A DNA stretch of 64,000 nucleotides from an uncultured Eubacteriales bacterium (GTDB taxonomy: Bacteria > Bacillota > Clostridia > Christensenellales > Aristaeellaceae). Below the pieces are notes generated by a model. It had not been told where the DNA came from. It did no database searches and worked only from the letters and a program-made list of their open reading frames with translations. The position numbers and the translations under genes were made by a program. Positions within the stretch are counted from its first letter, which is position 1. The number at the start of each line of letters is the position of its first letter. The stretch is taken from the NCBI GenBank assembly GCA_902765395.1, contig CACWZP010000005.1, positions 107,706 through 171,705 on the forward strand, read 5' to 3'. Positions 48,570 to 56,306 of the stretch are shown piece after piece.

Positions 48570-48979
48570 AGCAGGGAACGAGGCTGAATTATCTGAGGAA
48601 ACTTCGTTCCATGACCATGAAGGCATTGGGCATGAGGATGGGATTCGATGAAAAGGCCGCTTCATGCAGGATCGCGCAGTGGGAACAGGGCTTTAGGAAC
48701 CTGAGCCCGGAAAGCTCGGAATCCCTTGCAAAAATACTCAATGTAGCCCCTGCGCGTCTTTCGCAGACCCCTGAGAATCCTGTAGACGCGCTGATCGAGT
48801 ATTTCCTCTGGTTGGATGAAACGCATGACGCCACTTTCTACGGAGAAATAGCTCGGCTTTCTGAATTCCTTGCACAATACTGGAGCAAGCGTTCGTTGCT
48901 GGCAAGCGGAGAAATGAGTGCTGAGGCGTTCAGGGAATGGAAGTTGCATTGGGAACAGAAGAAGCAAATCAACTATTGA
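48566..48979 (+). CDS. HTH-type protein coupled to the PP-loop gene
   Basis: This 137-residue protein begins with a helix-turn-helix-like region (LNYLRKLRSMTMKALGMRMG, then RIAQWEQGFRNLSPESSESL), followed by a helical tail. ATGA overlap with the previous gene implies joint expression. It is probably a regulator. Confidence 0.7.
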   Translation: MKQGTRLNYLRKLRSMTMKALGMRMGFDEKAASCRIAQWEQGFRNLSPESSESLAKILNVAPARLSQTPENPVDALIEYFLWLDETHDATFYGEIARLSEFLAQYWSKRSLLASGEMSAEAFREWKLHWEQKKQINY

Positions 48980-48988
48980 CGATTTACA

Positions 48989-49026
48989 AGCCGTCAGAGT
49001 GTCATCACCGGCCTCTGACGGCTTTT
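48989..49026 (+). terminator. Rho-independent terminator before the integrase
   Basis: GCCGTCAGAG (48989-48998) pairs perfectly with CTCTGACGGC (49012-49021), followed by five T. It separates the transfer operon from the integrase gene. Confidence 0.9.
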
Positions 49027-49045
49027 TCTATATACGGAGGTCACT

Positions 49046-50413
49046 ATGAAGAACAGTATGGCTATGATGGAAGAAACCAGGGGCCAGGGGGCTCCTGCTA
49101 CAGTAGAGGCGCAGCTTGGCGATATAGCGGAGGGCATTCGACAGCTGGCAGGCATTTGCAAAAGTCAGCAGGATATGGTACAATACCTATTGGGATTCAG
49201 CTCAGGTCCGCACCTTGAAAACCGTTCAAATACCGTTCAAAATGATTCCTTGCCTGAAATATCAGAGAGGAGCTTTGATATTATGGCGAAGGAACATCGA
49301 ATCAGAGTTGTCGTTGGGCATGATGAGGAGGGCAACGAGATCATCAAGAGGCTGAGCGCCACCGACGAATTGAAGCTGGCTGACAAGGTGATTGAGGCCG
49401 TGGTGAAATCCGGTCGGATCAAGGATTTCATCGACCAGGAGATCGAATACGGCCCCCATGAGAAGCAGGTGCAGGAGGAAGCGGCACAGCCGCCCGTTGT
49501 GAAAACGAAGTTCTCCGATTACATCGTTCAATGGCGACGGATTTTCAAGACAGGCAAGGCGGCCACCTATGAAGTGTTCATGGATGCCAAGCAGAGCGTG
49601 CTGCTTAAATGGTTCGGGGACAAGTACATCGAGGACATTACGCCGACAGACGTGCAGGATTTCCTGAGCCACCGGGCAAAGACGTACAAGAAGGCAACCG
49701 TGAAGGCGGATTGGGCAATGCTGAAGGAGGTGCTTGATTCCGCGGTTTCCGACGATCTCATCGTCAAGAACCCGGCAAAGGACAAGCGCGTCCACAATCC
49801 CGCGAAGGCGGGGAAGGGCACGGCTCCGCTGACCAGGGAACAGATTGCCTCCATTCAGAAGGCCATCCCGGAGCTGGAAGACTCCAGAGAGCGCTGCCTG
49901 ATCGCGCTGCTGGCCTATACCAGTATGCGGCGCGAGGAGGTATTGGGGCTGATGTGGGAGAACATCAACTTCGAGACCCGCATGATCGAGATCAAACAGG
50001 CCGTAGTACATCCCGTCAATGTCGCTGTGACCAAGGAGACGAAAAACGAGTTCAGCGTCAGGCCCTTCCCGATGTGTGACCAGCTCTACAATATCCTGCT
50101 GGGTTGCAGAAAGCAGAGGGGCTACGTGATTTCCAAGGAGGATGGCTCGCCGGTCTCCCAGGTGACGTATCGCAGACTGTGGGATTCCTTGAAGTCTCAT
50201 ATCGAGCTGTACGGGATGACGGCCATCAATTTCCGGACGACCTTCGCAACCATGATGGTGGCATCAGGGGTGGACATCAAGACCACGCAGGCGCTGATGG
50301 GACACTCCACGCCGGAGATGACGCTGAAGGTCTACGCGAAAAAAGAGGAAAGCCGACTGCCGGACGCCGTTCGGAAAATGGAGACTTTCCTGGCCGGAAA
50401 TGCCGCGTTCTGA
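49046..50413 (+). CDS. Tyrosine site-specific integrase with N-terminal extension
   Basis: The 455-residue protein has an 80-residue N-terminal part (GDIAEGIRQLAGICKSQQDM), a core-binding domain and the catalytic domain. Arg-I is in TSMRREEV (residue 295), the second Arg in INFRTTFATMM (397), His in LMGHS (420) and the nucleophile Tyr in LKVYAK (430). The box II His expected three residues before R397 is Ile. GGAGG precedes ATG 49046, and a second possible start with GAGAGGAG lies at 49283 (MAKEHRIR). Confidence 0.9.
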   Translation: MKNSMAMMEETRGQGAPATVEAQLGDIAEGIRQLAGICKSQQDMVQYLLGFSSGPHLENRSNTVQNDSLPEISERSFDIMAKEHRIRVVVGHDEEGNEIIKRLSATDELKLADKVIEAVVKSGRIKDFIDQEIEYGPHEKQVQEEAAQPPVVKTKFSDYIVQWRRIFKTGKAATYEVFMDAKQSVLLKWFGDKYIEDITPTDVQDFLSHRAKTYKKATVKADWAMLKEVLDSAVSDDLIVKNPAKDKRVHNPAKAGKGTAPLTREQIASIQKAIPELEDSRERCLIALLAYTSMRREEVLGLMWENINFETRMIEIKQAVVHPVNVAVTKETKNEFSVRPFPMCDQLYNILLGCRKQRGYVISKEDGSPVSQVTYRRLWDSLKSHIELYGMTAINFRTTFATMMVASGVDIKTTQALMGHSTPEMTLKVYAKKEESRLPDAVRKMETFLAGNAAF

Positions 50414-50484
50414 CAGCCAGTTTGGACGTAAATCGAAAGATTGTGTTAACTGGCCTTGTTAAGCGCAAAAACGGAGGGTGTGAG

Positions 50485-50529
50485 AGCAGCCCGAAATCCC
50501 GCTTGATTCACCGAAAAAGGGCTGCTTTT
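50485..50529 (+). terminator. Terminator of the integrase gene
   Basis: AGCAGCCC (50485-50492) pairs with GGGCTGCT (50519-50526), followed by TTTTA. It ends transcription before the tRNA genes on the other strand. Confidence 0.75.
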
Positions 50530-50543
50530 AGGGCTATTTGCAC

Positions 50544-50572
50544 AAAGAAAAGGGTTGCACTTTGTGCAACCC
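50544..50572 (-). terminator. Terminator of the tRNA operon
   Basis: GGGTTGCAC (50552-50560) and GTGCAACCC (50564-50572) form a perfect 9-bp stem with a 3-base loop. On the minus strand it is followed by TTTTCTTT. It lies directly after tRNA-Leu. Confidence 0.85.
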
Positions 50573-50574
50573 TT

Positions 50575-50663
50575 TGGTGCGGGAAACAGGACTTGAACCT
50601 GCACGAATCGTAATGATCACTAGAACCTGAATCTAGCGCGTCTGCCAATTCCGCCATTCCCGC
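50575..50663 (-). tRNA. tRNA-Leu (CAG)
   Basis: The 89-base sequence has acceptor arms GCGGGAA and TTCCCGC, the anticodon stem CTAGA/TCTAG with loop TTCAGGT (anticodon CAG), a long variable arm, a T arm with TTCAAG, and an encoded CCA. It is the last tRNA of the operon and marks the right edge of the ICE. Confidence 0.95.
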
Positions 50664-50668
50664 ATAGA

Positions 50669-50753
<85 letters not shown>

Positions 50754-50784
50754 ACAATTCCCTGTTGCCGCTCCATCCGATGAA

Positions 50785-50860
50785 TGGAGCTGGCGATGGG
50801 ACTTGAACCCGCAACCTGCTGATTACAAATCAGCTGCTCTGCCAATTGAGCTACGCCAGC
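50785..50860 (-). tRNA. tRNA-Thr (TGT)
   Basis: The 76-base sequence has acceptor arms GCTGGCG and CGCCAGC, the anticodon loop TTTGTAA (anticodon TGT) between GCTGA and TCAGC, and an encoded CCA. It is the first gene of the tRNA operon. Confidence 0.95.
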
Positions 50861-50932
50861 CTATCATTCGATCGACGGCGACACCTTTCAGCATCCGGCT
50901 TCAAGTGCCTCATTGCGTCGGCAACGATATAT

Positions 50933-50960
50933 ATTATACACGATTTGGCCGGGATGTCAA
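50933..50960 (-). promoter_or_regulatory. Promoter of the Thr-Tyr-Leu tRNA operon
   Basis: On the minus strand TTGACA (complement of 50955-50960), 16 bases, then TATAAT (complement of 50933-50938). This is a consensus sigma-A promoter. Confidence 0.9.
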
Positions 50961-51043
50961 TAGTTTTTTGTGTTTAAATTTTGGTTTTTCTGGCAAGGAA
51001 GGGGGGATGGGTGAGTGTGTGCTAACAAATTGGCGGCCAGCGC

Positions 51044-51072
51044 TTGAAAAGTGGGAAGAAATATGTTAGAAT
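51044..51072 (+). promoter_or_regulatory. Promoter of the DtxR-family gene
   Basis: TTGAAA (51044-51049), 17 bases, TAGAAT (51067-51072). Because longer reading frames of the repressor begin inside this promoter, the start at 51129 is supported. Confidence 0.7.
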
Positions 51073-51128
51073 GGATTAAACCCGTTGAAAGGAGCGGCGG
51101 CCGCCGGGGCGGTCGCCTGGGTATAGCC

Positions 51129-51506
51129 ATGAGAATTCACAAGTCAGCGGAAGACTATCTGGAGATGATCCTCCGGCTCACAGAGGACAAGGGATATGCC
51201 CGTTCGGTGGACATCGCCCAGGGGCTGTCCGTCAGCAAGCCGTCGGTCAGCGTGGCCATGAAGCAGCTGCGCGAGGGCGGCTATATCGTCATGGACAAGG
51301 ACAACTACATCTCGCTCACGGAATCCGGCATGGAGATCGCCCAGCGCATCTACGAGCGCCACAAGGTTCTGACCCAGGTTCTGACGCTGATCGGCGTGTC
51401 TCCGGAAAAGGCCGAGGAGGACGCCTGCAAGGTGGAGCACGACATCTCCGTGGACACCTTCGACGCCATTCGCGCCCAGCTGGCCAGGCTGGAGGCGAAG
51501 CAGTAG
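51129..51506 (+). CDS. DtxR/MntR-family metal-dependent repressor
   Basis: This 125-residue protein starts MRIHKSAEDYLEMILRLTED, with the winged helix (VDIAQGLSVSKPSVSVAMKQ) and the metal-binding dimerisation helix (EEDACKVEHDIS). It lacks the SH3-like third domain, as in MntR-type proteins. It probably senses manganese or iron. No metal transporter is in view. Confidence 0.85.
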   Translation: MRIHKSAEDYLEMILRLTEDKGYARSVDIAQGLSVSKPSVSVAMKQLREGGYIVMDKDNYISLTESGMEIAQRIYERHKVLTQVLTLIGVSPEKAEEDACKVEHDISVDTFDAIRAQLARLEAKQ

Positions 51507-51521
51507 CTTTCGGGCACGATC

Positions 51522-51556
51522 AAACGGAGGGCGCGCGCGCAGCGCCCTCCGTTTTT
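51522..51556. terminator. Bidirectional terminator
   Basis: AAACGGAGGGCG (51522-51533) and CGCCCTCCGTTT (51543-51554) form a 12-bp stem between two convergent genes, with T5 on the plus strand and A3 on the far side. Confidence 0.85.
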
Positions 51557-51562
51557 GCGTCT

Positions 51563-52669
51563 TTACAGCTTTTGCACCCGGGCCAGCTGGCGGTTTTTGT
51601 AGGCCGGGTCGCCGGTGACCTCCCGGATCACGTTGATCTCCGGCGGCAGGGCGGCGTCTGGGCTGGGGGAGTAGATGAACAGCACGGCGCGGTCCTGGCT
51701 GAAGGGGTACACGTCCAGCTCGAAGCGGCAGCCGTCGTGGATGAAGCGATACTTCGTCTTGCGCACGCTGTGCAGGCCGCTGTCGCCCTCCATCAGGTAG
51801 CGCAGGTAGGTCTTTTCGGAGATGGGCTTCTCCGTGTCCCACTTGGCGCCGTCGGCCATGAAGTGCTTCTCGGTGTAGAAGTAGAGGTAGTCGCTGCCGT
51901 TGGCCTGCTGGCGGATGCGCCTCTCCACGCTGGGGTTGATCATGCGCAGGTAGGTCTGCATCATGTCCAGCGCCACGGCGTTGTAATTTTTCACCAGGGC
52001 ATCGATGTCCGGCATCTCCACCAGGAACTTGCGCTTCTGGATCATCGGCTCCGGCTCGCCCAGGATGCGGTAGATCTCCCGGATGGCCCGGTTCATCTTG
52101 TCCTCGAAGTTGACGGAGTTGTCGATGATGCGCAGGTTGGGGTGGCCGCTCCAGGCGCGCAGCGTGCGGTCGTCCATCTCCCGGGCGTACTCCAGCGACT
52201 CCGTGCGGGCGGTGTTGCCCAGGTTGTAGGCGAACTCCGCGCCCTTGGCGCAGGTGACCAGGTGGAGCACGGCGTCGTAATTGGCCAGCACGCTGGCCTC
52301 GGTGCGGCCGTCGAAGCGGGCGATCACCTCGGCGAACTCCTCGTCGGTGATGTAGGCCTTGTCGTCCATCAGCGCGCGGTCGTATATAATAAGTATGTTC
52401 TCCTCCGCCACCACCTGCGCCGCCTCCAGGGCCAGCTTCTCCTTGTGGATCTGGTCGGCCACCACGAAGTCCTGGAAGGCCAGCATGCTCATGCAGCCGC
52501 CGAAGGGCCGGATGCCGAAGCCGGAGATCAGCTCGGTGGCCGTCTCCGGGATGGTGATGACCCGCCAGCCGTCCTCCTGCTTGAATTCGTGCAGTATGCG
52601 GCTGATCAGCGTGGTCTTGCCCGCCGCCGGGCCGCCGGTCAGCACGATCTTGGTGATCTTCTTTGCCAT
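51563..52669 (-). CDS. AAA ATPase with CYTH-like C-terminal domain
   Basis: This 368-residue protein has a P-loop (VLTGGPAAGKTTL, about residues 9-21) and an AAA_28-type kinase-like first half. The second half (KRKFLVEMPDIDALVKN, then EKTYLRYLMEGDSG and KTKYRFIHDGCRFELDVYPF) resembles a triphosphate-tunnel (CYTH) fold. The substrate is unknown. It lies 13 bases downstream of the HAD gene in the same operon. Confidence 0.75.
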   Translation of the reverse strand: MAKKITKIVLTGGPAAGKTTLISRILHEFKQEDGWRVITIPETATELISGFGIRPFGGCMSMLAFQDFVVADQIHKEKLALEAAQVVAEENILIIYDRALMDDKAYITDEEFAEVIARFDGRTEASVLANYDAVLHLVTCAKGAEFAYNLGNTARTESLEYAREMDDRTLRAWSGHPNLRIIDNSVNFEDKMNRAIREIYRILGEPEPMIQKRKFLVEMPDIDALVKNYNAVALDMMQTYLRMINPSVERRIRQQANGSDYLYFYTEKHFMADGAKWDTEKPISEKTYLRYLMEGDSGLHSVRKTKYRFIHDGCRFELDVYPFSQDRAVLFIYSPSPDAALPPEINVIREVTGDPAYKNRQLARVQKL

Positions 52670-52682
52670 TGCTCCATCTCCT

Positions 52683-53345
52683 TTACACGCTCTCGTCGAA
52701 CAGCCAGTCCCTGAACGCGTCCACGGTCTTGAAGTACAGCTCGCAGCTCTGGCGCATGAAGCGCTCGATTTCGGGGATGTCGTTGGCCCAGCCCGCCGCC
52801 GCGAAGGGGACGCCCGCCGCCCGGGCCATGTCGTAGCCCGGCTTCAAATCGTCCAGCATCAGGATCTCCTCCGGCCGGAGCCGGTGTTTCTCCATGATCC
52901 TCTCCAGCGCCCAGGGGCTGGGCTTGCGCTGGCCCGGCGGACACTCCCAGCCGAACACCTCGTCCGGCTCGGGCAGGCCGTTCTCCCGGTAGTCCCGCAG
53001 GATGTTCTCCCGATAGGAGTGGCTCACCACGCACAGCAGCCCGCCGCGCTGCTTCTGCTCCCACAGGATCTCCCGCATGCCGGGATAGGCCTGGGGCACG
53101 TGGCGCTGGACATAGGCGTTCCAGTATTCCTGCTCCGCCTTCATCTGCGCCTGCGTCATGCCCACCTCGTCGCGAAAGAAGGCCACCACGCCGGGGTCGA
53201 AGTTCTTGATGAAGTACTCCTTAAGCGTGCAGCTGTAGTGGGGGAAATACTGTTTCGTGTACTCCACGAAGCAGGGATAGTGGACCGTGGCGGTGCTGTT
53301 GACGACGGTATCGTCGTGGTCGACGACCAGGCAGGGGTATCTCAT
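52683..53345 (-). CDS. HAD-superfamily hydrolase
   Basis: This 220-residue protein starts MRYPCLVVDHDDTVVNS, where DxDxT is the nucleophile motif. It also has VVSHSYREN (motif II region), a Lys in GQRKPSPWALE and LMLDDLKPG (motif IV). It likely dephosphorylates a small metabolite. Confidence 0.85.
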   Translation of the reverse strand: MRYPCLVVDHDDTVVNSTATVHYPCFVEYTKQYFPHYSCTLKEYFIKNFDPGVVAFFRDEVGMTQAQMKAEQEYWNAYVQRHVPQAYPGMREILWEQKQRGGLLCVVSHSYRENILRDYRENGLPEPDEVFGWECPPGQRKPSPWALERIMEKHRLRPEEILMLDDLKPGYDMARAAGVPFAAAGWANDIPEIERFMRQSCELYFKTVDAFRDWLFDESV

Positions 53346-53432
53346 GGGCCGCTCCTTTGTATTGATATTGTAGGATTTGACAACCGGCCGCCAAATTCCT
53401 GCCTGTGGGGAAAATCTTTGCGCGGCGCAGGC

Positions 53433-53469
53433 AAAAAAAGCGCCGGGAGCGGTCTTGCCTCTCCCGGCG
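53433..53469 (-). terminator. Terminator of the L,D-transpeptidase gene
   Basis: CGCCGGGAG (53441-53449) pairs with CTCCCGGCG (53461-53469). On the minus strand seven T follow the stem. Confidence 0.9.
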
Positions 53470-53475
53470 GTGTTT

Positions 53476-55302
53476 TCAGCTGATGATGATGACGTTCTCG
53501 TGGCGCTTGCAGTGCTCGAACAGCCACTTGGCGTCGCTCACCGACAGCCGCACGCAGCCGTGGGACGCCGGGTTGCCCAGCGCGTACAGCGAGCCGCTGC
53601 GCAGGCTGCTTTCGCTGTTGGTGGAGTAGATCACCGAGTGGAACAGTATGTCGCCCTCGATCTCGAAGGAGTACTGCGCCCAGCAGTTGAACTTCTGGAA
53701 GTGGTGCCAGCGGTTCATGGGGTGGCCGTCCAGGAAGATGCCCTTGGGTGTGGAATCGTGCAGGCCGGTGGAGCATTTGAAGGTCTGGACCAGGTCGTAC
53801 TGGCCGAACATGTTGCGCTCGTACACCTCCACCACCTGCCGCGCCAGGCTCACTTCGATGCGGTAGGGGAAGGGCTTGGCCACGGCCTTGATGGAGAACA
53901 GCGCCCGCTGGGTGGGTTCGTCGGGCTTGCCGGTTTCCTCCAGGTTGTTGGCCGCCTGGAACTCCTTCAGCGCGTTGCGGCTCTCCCGGCCGAACTTGCC
54001 GTCCACGCCGATGCGGGGCAGGTAGTACAGGGTGTACAGCCGGTTCTGCACCCGCTGGACCTCCACGTCGTTCTTGGTGTCGTCGGTGACGAAGCCGAAC
54101 AGGTCGCTGTCAAGCGCCTGCACCGCCTCCACGCTCAGCGTGGCGGGGTCGGCAAACAGCGCCGCCTCCGGGACGTTCCGGCTCTCCAGATATTCCCGCG
54201 CCCGGTCGATCACTGTCTCCAGGCCGGAATTGTAATTCCCGGTGGGGATGCGGGTGGTCAGGCCGCTGGCCAGCAGGGCCTCCTCCACGCCGCGCACCAC
54301 CAGGCCGGTGTCGCCGCTGGCAATGACGTGGGGCGCGCAGTGCTCCGCCGGCGGCGCCTCGATGGAAAACAGCGCGTCGAAGGTCTCCTTGTCGGCCAGG
54401 CCGTCCTTCTGGGTGATGCAGGCCTCCTGGAACAGCTTGATGGCCTCGATGGCGTAGTCGTCCAGCACGTCGTCCGGCTCCATGTCCATGTAGCCCAGGC
54501 TTTGCAGCCGACGCTCCAGCCGCAGCGCCTCGCTGTCGCTCTCGCCGGGGTTCACCTGGCGCAGGAACGTGGAGTACTCGTCGCTGTACAGGCAGTACTG
54601 GGTCAACGGCGTGGCCACACCGTCGTCGCTGATGCCGTCGGTGTAGCCCTGGGCGATCAGGTGCTTCTGGAAGTCGCGCACGGCGGAGACGGTGTTCTGG
54701 GCGTACTTGGCGTCCACCTCGCCCGCGTAGAAGCCGTAGAGCGCCAGCCGCCGCTGCAGCTTCTCCACGGCCTCGCCCTCGCTGCCGCTCTTCAGCGTGG
54801 CGGGCACGGCCTTGGCGTCGCTGGAAAACAGGAGCTGCAGCGTTTCGCTGTCGGCCTTGCCGTTGACGGGCAGGCTGTTCAGCCGCTGGAACAGCTTCAT
54901 GGCGTCGGCGGACTTGGGACCGATGATGCCGTCGGCATAGCCGTCCAGGTAGCCCAGGTCGATCAGCCGCTGCTGCACGTCCTTGGCGGTGGCGCTGGCG
55001 GGGTCCACGTGGGTCAGCGCGTCCAGCGTCGCCTGGTCCAGATGGCCGCTGGCCTCCAGGCCGTTCTGCTGCTGGTACGCCAGCAGCGCCGCCTCGGTCT
55101 TGGGGCCGTAGGCGCCGTCCGCCTTGCCGTTCAAAAGGCCCAGGTCGATCAGCCGCTGCTGGGCCGGGCGCAGCGAATCGTAATCGCCGTCCAGCCAGGC
55201 GGGTTCTTCGGTGGGCGCGGGCGCCTCCTCCGCGAGGGCGAAGGCGCACAGCAGCAGGGCCAGCAGCAGGGCCAGGGTTTTCAGCGCGCGGCGAGTGAAC
55301 AT
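53476..55302 (-). CDS. L,D-transpeptidase with multiple peptidoglycan-binding domains
   Basis: This 608-residue exported protein has a signal peptide (LALLLALLLCAFALAEEA), about six PG_binding_1-like helical modules (AQQRLIDLGLLNGKADGAYG and similar) and a C-terminal YkuD domain with the catalytic motif NPASHGCVRLS (about 575-585). It would form 3-3 cross-links in peptidoglycan or attach proteins to it. The upstream gap holds TTGGAGG and an extended -10 promoter. Confidence 0.9.
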   Translation of the reverse strand: MFTRRALKTLALLLALLLCAFALAEEAPAPTEEPAWLDGDYDSLRPAQQRLIDLGLLNGKADGAYGPKTEAALLAYQQQNGLEASGHLDQATLDALTHVDPASATAKDVQQRLIDLGYLDGYADGIIGPKSADAMKLFQRLNSLPVNGKADSETLQLLFSSDAKAVPATLKSGSEGEAVEKLQRRLALYGFYAGEVDAKYAQNTVSAVRDFQKHLIAQGYTDGISDDGVATPLTQYCLYSDEYSTFLRQVNPGESDSEALRLERRLQSLGYMDMEPDDVLDDYAIEAIKLFQEACITQKDGLADKETFDALFSIEAPPAEHCAPHVIASGDTGLVVRGVEEALLASGLTTRIPTGNYNSGLETVIDRAREYLESRNVPEAALFADPATLSVEAVQALDSDLFGFVTDDTKNDVEVQRVQNRLYTLYYLPRIGVDGKFGRESRNALKEFQAANNLEETGKPDEPTQRALFSIKAVAKPFPYRIEVSLARQVVEVYERNMFGQYDLVQTFKCSTGLHDSTPKGIFLDGHPMNRWHHFQKFNCWAQYSFEIEGDILFHSVIYSTNSESSLRSGSLYALGNPASHGCVRLSVSDAKWLFEHCKRHENVIIIS

Positions 55303-55335
55303 AGAAAAGATGCCTCCAAAGATGTGGTAATAGCA

Positions 55336-55344
55336 ATTATAGCA
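55336..55344 (-). promoter_or_regulatory. Extended -10 promoter of the L,D-transpeptidase
   Basis: On the minus strand TGCTATAAT (complement of 55336-55344) lies about 35 bases before the start. No good -35 box is seen. Confidence 0.55.
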
Positions 55345-55455
55345 TCATACCGGTTGGCTTTGGTGACAGGAAAACGGCTTTAAAAGGAAGATTCGTCTAC
55401 CCGCCGGCGCGCGCGCATACTATGGAAGCGCAAGCGACAAGCGGAGGTGTTTTTC

Positions 55456-55722
55456 GTGCAGATTCCCTGGGAGCTGGTGCTGTCCTTTGCCATTGGGCTG
55501 GCGCTGTTGTGCCTGATCGGCTATCTGCTGCTGGTGCCCATGCGGTTCATGTGGCGGCTGATGGCCGGCGGTGTGCTGGGTGCACTGGCGCTGGGGCTGG
55601 TGAACCTGGTGGGCGGCCTGATGGGCTTCGGCGTGGAGATCAACCCCTTTACCGCCATGGCCGTGGGGTTCCTGGGCCTGCCCGGCGCGGCGCTGGTGGT
55701 GGCGCTGCAGCTGCTGTTGTAG
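55456..55722 (+). CDS. bofA: BofA-family sigma-K processing inhibitor-like protein
   Basis: This 88-residue membrane protein has two hydrophobic stretches and the BofA-type end (GLVNLVGGLMGFGVEINPFT, then GLPGAALVVALQLLL). In Bacillus BofA holds back the SpoIVFB protease until sigma-K is needed. GTG 55456 is preferred because GGAGGT (55443-55448) precedes it; an earlier GTG at 55447 overlaps that site. Confidence 0.85.
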   Translation: MQIPWELVLSFAIGLALLCLIGYLLLVPMRFMWRLMAGGVLGALALGLVNLVGGLMGFGVEINPFTAMAVGFLGLPGAALVVALQLLL

Positions 55723-55807
55723 GGGAAGAACCAGGGCATTGCCCCGGAGCCCCATTCGCCGCCCAGCGATGGGGGATCAGCGAGGATCAAGACTACGTAT
55801 AAGTGCT

Positions 55808-56138
55808 TGTAGGGGCGGCGTTGCGCCGTCCCTACAAAAGAATATGTGCAAGCCCAAAGCCTCCCCATCTCAATGGGGAGGTGGCGCGAAGCGCCGGTGG
55901 GGCACTCCATCCAGGACTGCCACATTTCTCGCTGCATCCCAATCACGGGGCGGCCTGCCGAGTCGTGAATTGAAGCGAGCGGCTCGGCGCAGGGTGCCGA
56001 ACGCGAAGCTTCACTGAGCAGCGAGTGCAGGCCGCCAAAAAAGAGCGTTCCCCGGGCCTCATTTCGTCACAACTGCCGCGAAGACCTCATCTGTCACGGC
56101 TTCGCCGTGCCACCTTCCCCACCGGGGAAGGCTTTTTT
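55808..56138. repeat. Cluster of REP-like palindromic elements
   Basis: The gap between bofA and the next gene holds TGTAGGGGCGGC/GCCGTCCCTACA (55808-55836), CCTCCCCAT/ATGGGGAGG (55860-55881), GGCGC/GCGCC with loop GAA (55883-55895), CACGGC/GCCGTG with loop TTC (56095-56109) and CCTTCCCC/GGGGAAGG (56113-56131) followed by T6. These look like interspersed chromosomal palindromes, not genes. The last one may serve as a terminator. Confidence 0.7.
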
Positions 56139-56199
56139 GCTTCCCCGCGCGAATGTAGCCCCGCACATTTCCGGCACACCGCTGTCACAATGTTGTCGA

Positions 56200-56228
56200 T
56201 TGAGTATTGGGTCGCAATCTGCTATAAT
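56200..56228 (+). promoter_or_regulatory. Promoter of the 602-residue membrane protein gene
   Basis: TTGAGT (56200-56205), 17 bases, TATAAT (56223-56228). Confidence 0.75.
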
Positions 56229-56306
56229 TATATGTGTATGTATATAATCAGGCCCAAAGGATGCACCGCGCGTTGTCGCGGCGACTCCACTGAAAGGTGA
56301 TATACG

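Larger units (their letters stand above)
7042..50573. mobile_element. Integrative and conjugative element, Tn1549/CTn-like, abutting tRNA-Leu
   Basis: The region has a relaxase, MobC, coupling protein, VirB4, PrgI, VirB6-like, Maff2, NlpC/P60, DUF4366, methylase-helicase and tyrosine integrase genes in the order usual for Tn1549-type ICEs. The right boundary is inferred: the integrase ends at 50413 and tRNA-Leu with its terminator follows at once. The left boundary is not established. No copy of the tRNA-Leu 3' end was found left of the relaxase, so genes at 2-6986 may also belong to the element. Codon use to the right of the tRNAs is clearly GC-richer. Confidence 0.85.

Noticed and set aside
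51051-51506. Longer DtxR protein starting at 51051
   Set aside because: That start lies inside the promoter, and the extra residues are Gly/Arg-rich without family similarity. The start at 51129 gives the usual N-terminus.
53377-55383. 668-codon plus-strand ORF opposite the L,D-transpeptidase
   Set aside because: A shadow frame of a GC-rich gene with Val/Gly/Ala/His-rich composition. The minus-strand product has a signal peptide and an intact catalytic motif.
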